A stretch of DNA of 64,000 nt from Microbacterium lemovicicum (GTDB taxonomy: Bacteria; Actinomycetota; Actinomycetes; Actinomycetales; Microbacteriaceae): contig NZ_CP031423.1 in the NCBI RefSeq assembly GCF_003991875.1, positions 434,001 to 498,000 on the forward strand, written 5' to 3'. Both the position numbers and the translations under genes were made by a program. A model generated the notes under the pieces. The model did no database searches. It had not been told where the DNA came from and was given only the letters and a program-made list of their open reading frames with translations. This document shows, piece by piece, positions 61,290-64,000 of this stretch (position 1 is the first letter of the stretch; each line of letters opens with the position of its first letter).

Positions 61290-62279
61290 GTGCTCATCGC
61301 ACAGCGTCCCACCCTGACCGAGGAAAAGGTCGGGGAGTTCCGCAGCCGCTTCATCATCGAGCCGCTCGAGCCCGGCTTCGGCTACACGATCGGCAACGCG
61401 CTGCGTCGCAGCCTCCTGTCGTCGATCCCCGGCGCCGCAGTGACGTCGATCCGCATCGACGGCGTCCTCCACGAGTTCAGCACCATTCCGGGTGTGAAGG
61501 AGGATGTCACCGAGATCATCCTCAACATCAAGCAGCTGGTCGTCTCCAGCGAGCGCGACGAGCCCATCACGGCGTACCTGCGCAAGACCGGTTCGGGCGA
61601 GGTCACGGCCGCCGACATCTCGGCTCCGGCCGGCGTCGAGGTCCACAACCCCGAGCTCGTCATCGCGACGCTCAACGACACCGCGAAGTTCGAGCTCGAG
61701 CTGACGATCGAGCGTGGCCGCGGCTACGTCTCGGCGACCCAGAACCGCAACGAGTACGCCGAGGCCGGTCAGGTCCCGATCGACTCGATCTACTCGCCCG
61801 TCCTCAAGGTCTCGTACCGCGTCGAGGCGACGCGTGCCGGTGAGCGCACCGACTTCGACAAGCTGGTGCTGGACGTCGAGACGAAGAACTCGATGGCCCC
61901 CCGCGACGCGGTCGCATCCGCCGGTCGCACGCTGACCGAGCTGTTCGGCCTCGCCCGCGAGCTGAACGTCGAGGCCGAGGGCATCGAGATCGGCCCCGCG
62001 CCGGTCGAGACCGTCCTGTCGAACGAGCTGTCCATGCCGATCGAGGACCTCGACCTGTCGGTGCGCTCGTACAACTGCCTCAAGCGCGAGGGCATCAACA
62101 CCGTCAGCGAGCTCGTGGCCCTCTCCGAGACGCAGCTCATGAACATCCGCAACTTCGGTCAGAAGTCGGTCGACGAGGTGCGCGACAAGCTCATCTCGCT
62201 GGGCCTGTCGCTGAAGGACTCGGTCCCCGGGTTCGATGGCGCGCACTTCTACGGCGGCTACGACGACGAGACCGCCTGA
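61290..62279 (+). CDS. rpoA: DNA-directed RNA polymerase subunit alpha
   Basis: 329 residues. The N-terminal domain (about 1-230) dimerises and starts RNAP assembly: [20 protein letters not shown] is near invariant. The C-terminal domain (about 245-315) that contacts UP elements and activators has [20 protein letters not shown] and [17 protein letters not shown] start with AAAGGAA upstream. rplQ follows after 40 bp. Confidence 0.98.
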   Translation: MLIAQRPTLTEEKVGEFRSRFIIEPLEPGFGYTIGNALRRSLLSSIPGAAVTSIRIDGVLHEFSTIPGVKEDVTEIILNIKQLVVSSERDEPITAYLRKTGSGEVTAADISAPAGVEVHNPELVIATLNDTAKFELELTIERGRGYVSATQNRNEYAEAGQVPIDSIYSPVLKVSYRVEATRAGERTDFDKLVLDVETKNSMAPRDAVASAGRTLTELFGLARELNVEAEGIEIGPAPVETVLSNELSMPIEDLDLSVRSYNCLKREGINTVSELVALSETQLMNIRNFGQKSVDEVRDKLISLGLSLKDSVPGFDGAHFYGGYDDETA

Positions 62280-62319
62280 GCTTCGGCTTCCGACCTTTTA
62301 GACACTGGAGTAACTGAGA

Positions 62320-62892
62320 ATGCCTAAGCCCACCAAGGGTCCCCGCCTCGGCGGAGGTCCCGCCCACGAGCGCCTCATGCTGGCAAACCTCGCGGCAGCC
62401 CTCTTCACCCACAAGGCGATCACGACGACCGAGACGAAGGCCAAGCGCGTTCGTCCCCTCGCCGAGCGTCTCGTGACCTTCGCGAAGCGCGGCGACCTGC
62501 ACGCCCGCCGTCGCGTGCTCTCCGTCATCGGCGACAAGTCCGTCGTGCACGAGCTCTTCACCGAGATCGCGCCGCTGGTCGCCGACCGCGAGGGCGGCTA
62601 CACGCGCATCACGAAGATCGGCAACCGCAAGGGCGACAACGCCCCCATGGCCCGCATCGAGCTCGTCCTCGAGCCCGTGTCGCCGAAGCCGAAGTCGGCG
62701 AAGAAGTCCGCCGCCGCGTCCGCCGGATCCGCAGCGCCCGCCGCTGACGAGACCGTCGAGGCCGAGCCGGCCGCCGACGAGACCGTCGAGGCACCCGCCG
62801 CCGACGAGACCGTCGCTGACGAGACCGCCGCCGACGAGGCTCCCGCTGCCGACGCCCCCGAGGCCGAGGCCGCGAAGGAGAAGTCCGAGTAA
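62320..62892 (+). CDS. rplQ: 50S ribosomal protein L17 with an acidic repeat tail
   Basis: 190 residues; the L17 core (about 1-122) has [40 protein letters not shown] and [20 protein letters not shown]. The remaining ~68 residues are an Ala/Asp/Glu-rich tail with repeated [16 protein letters not shown] units, preceded by a short Lys-rich stretch. The DNA of the tail contains imperfect tandem copies of GACGAGACCGTCG. Typical L17 is about 120 residues, so the tail is a lineage addition. Last gene of the alpha operon. Confidence 0.95.
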   Translation: MPKPTKGPRLGGGPAHERLMLANLAAALFTHKAITTTETKAKRVRPLAERLVTFAKRGDLHARRRVLSVIGDKSVVHELFTEIAPLVADREGGYTRITKIGNRKGDNAPMARIELVLEPVSPKPKSAKKSAAASAGSAAPAADETVEAEPAADETVEAPAADETVADETAADEAPAADAPEAEAAKEKSE

Positions 62893-62909
62893 CTCGGACA
62901 CCCTGCGCA

Positions 62910-62949
62910 CAGCGGAGCCCGCGACCCTTCGGGGTCGCGGGCTCCGCTG
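62910..62949 (+). terminator. Terminator of the alpha operon
   Basis: An 18-bp stem (62910-62927 with 62932-62949) closed by a C(UUCG)G tetraloop, 18 bp after the rplQ stop. One of the strongest hairpins in the window. Confidence 0.88.
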
Positions 62950-63386
62950 CGTGGTGCGTGCGCGTCACTCCACGTGCGGAATCGCGGAGATGTGCACGAT
63001 GACGGAGGCCGGTGGGCTGCGGCATCCGTCATCGTGCACATCTCCGTCATCCTGCGTGTCTCCGCCGCGGTGGGCTGGCTGTGTGAGACGCAGGCCGAGT
63101 TGTGCGAAACCGCATGCTTCGTGAGCAAATGCGGGCGGATGCGGGCCATCGCGCAGCCGTGGCCCCCCACCTGGGCCCTCATTCCGCGCGCAGAAGTGCG
63201 GACATGTGCAGGATTGCGGATGCGGGGAGGCCGCAGCATCCGTCATTCTGCGCATCTCCGTCATCGTGCACGCGTCTGGAGGTCCCCCCGAAGTGAGCCC
63301 GCAGCCGCCCCCACCGTGAGCCCGCGACCGCTTCCGCGGCAGCCATCGCCGAGTGGGCGCGTCGCCGCCGCGGCTACGCTGAAGTC
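62950..63386. repeat. Intergenic region with two copies of an inverted-repeat element
   Basis: This ~437-bp gap holds no convincing gene. Copy 1 is a 23-nt inverted repeat (62984-63006 with 63025-63047) beginning GCGGAGATGTGCACGATGAC, with an 18-nt loop. Copy 2 (about 63197-63279) has the same layout in the same orientation with more mismatches. The right arms (63018-63062 and 63232-63276) are about 80-90% alike and each holds two tandem TCCGTCAT-type units. This looks like a REP/BIME-like intergenic repeat. Confidence 0.6.
63375..63380 (+). promoter_or_regulatory. Putative -10 box (leaderless start) of truA
   Basis: TACGCT ends 6 nt before GTG 63387, with no Shine-Dalgarno sequence. Confidence 0.45.
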
Positions 63387-64000
63387 GTGCGGATCCGTCT
63401 CGACATCGCCTACGACGGAACCCATTTCCGCGGCTGGGCCCGACAGCCCGGCCTGCGCACGGTGCAGGGCACGCTCGAGGACGGCCTCTCCCGTATCGTC
63501 GGCGGCTCCGTGCGGCTGGTCGTCGCGGGGCGGACGGATGCCGGGGTGCACGCCACCGGACAGGTCGCCCACGTCGACCTCGACGACGAGCAGAGCGACC
63601 GCGTCCTCGCCCGGAGGGGCCGGGACGGGGCATGCGATCCTGTCGAGACGCTCTCGCGACGGATGCAGGGCGTGCTGGGTGCGTACTCCGACGTCGCCGT
63701 CCTGCGCACGTCGCCCGCCCCCGCCGGCTTCGATGCCCGCTTCTCCGCCGTCTGGCGCCGGTACGCCTACCGGCTCGCCGACCAGGCGGCCGGATACGAC
63801 CCGCTCGAGCGCCACCGAACGACGACGGTGCGGGGCGAGCTGGACGTCGAGAGGATGGATGCCGCGGCCCGCTCCCTGCGCGGTCTCCACGACTTCGCCG
63901 CCTACTGCAAGCCCCGCGACGAGGCGACCACCATCCGCACGCTGCTCGAGTTCGACTGGCACCGCGACCCCGCGGGAGTGCTGGTGGCCCACGTGCGGGC
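63387..64000 (+). CDS. truA: tRNA pseudouridine(38-40) synthase TruA, 3' partial
   Basis: 204 codons are present before the right edge. TruA modifies uridines 38-40 of the tRNA anticodon stem. VRIRLDIAYDGTHFRGWARQ, the catalytic GRTDAGVHATGQVAH with its Asp, RFSAVWRRYAYRL and HDFAAYCKPRD are characteristic. The GTG start is supported by the family N-terminus. An insert of extra residues (ARRGRDGACDPVETL) lies after the catalytic loop. In many bacteria truA follows rplQ, as here. Confidence 0.94.
   Translation, partial: MRIRLDIAYDGTHFRGWARQPGLRTVQGTLEDGLSRIVGGSVRLVVAGRTDAGVHATGQVAHVDLDDEQSDRVLARRGRDGACDPVETLSRRMQGVLGAYSDVAVLRTSPAPAGFDARFSAVWRRYAYRLADQAAGYDPLERHRTTTVRGELDVERMDAAARSLRGLHDFAAYCKPRDEATTIRTLLEFDWHRDPAGVLVAHVR

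Noticed and set aside
62971..63280. Could the repeats be a CRISPR array?
   Set aside because: Only two imperfect copies exist, they are inverted-repeat units with no uniform spacers, and there are no cas genes.
62965..63633. Minus-strand open frames across the rplQ-truA gap with repeated M-T-E-M-x-x-M-T-D-A-A peptides
   Set aside because: The peptide repeats are the translation of the intergenic inverted-repeat DNA, and the frame runs into truA on the opposite strand. No ribosome binding site or domain supports a gene.

Overview
The window is high-GC chromosomal DNA of an actinobacterium. RpoB, RpoC, EF-Tu, the ribosomal proteins, the secY-adk-map-infA order, GTG/TTG starts and several apparently leaderless genes point to the family Microbacteriaceae, most likely Microbacterium. 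That assignment is inferred from gene content and style; no database comparison was possible. There are no rRNA or tRNA genes, CRISPR arrays, insertion sequences or prophage genes that I can see.

Layout. 1-3.3 kb: the end of a small membrane-protein gene, a minus-strand spermidine-synthase-like gene, and a TetR regulator with an MFS exporter, each preceded by a related palindromic operator. 3.4-5.8 kb: pxpABC (5-oxoprolinase). 5.8-13.5 kb: promoter, rpoB and rpoC, closed by a strong hairpin. 13.6-17.3 kb: small envelope or unknown genes, including a convergent pair of paralogues.

17.4-31.35 kb is the most unusual part: a tightly coupled run encoding a tail-anchored Ser/Thr kinase, a 1,974-residue N-terminally anchored surface protein (propeller-like head, Ig-like and FN3-like repeats), a MoxR AAA+ ATPase, a DUF58 protein, a transglutaminase-fold membrane protein whose catalytic Cys and His appear replaced, an FHA-domain membrane protein, and a small tail-anchored protein. 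Three of these carry a similar acidic-Thr-[Val/Ala]-Ile motif that could be the kinase phosphosite read by the FHA domain. I regard this as the best candidate for an undescribed system in the window.

31.4-36.1 kb: str operon (rpsL, rpsG, fusA, tuf). 36.3-43.4 kb: a sortase-assembled pilus locus (LPLTG tip-type adhesin, LPLTG backbone pilin with a YPKN pilin motif, class C sortase), then a small membrane protein, a DUF4012 protein and an MT0933-like antitoxin-type protein.

46.0-62.95 kb: the S10, spc and alpha ribosomal operons, in the order rpsJ-rplC-rplD-rplW-rplB-rpsS-rplV-rpsC-rplP-rpmC-rpsQ, rplN-rplX-rplE-rpsH-rplF-rplR-rpsE-rpmD-rplO, secY-adk-map-(DsbA-like), infA-rpmJ-rpsM-rpsK and rpoA-rplQ. 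rpsN and rpsD are not in their usual places. The S10 operon begins with a long, hairpin-rich leader. The alpha operon ends at a UUCG-capped hairpin, followed by a 0.4-kb intergenic stretch with two copies of an inverted-repeat element and then the start of truA, which runs off the window.
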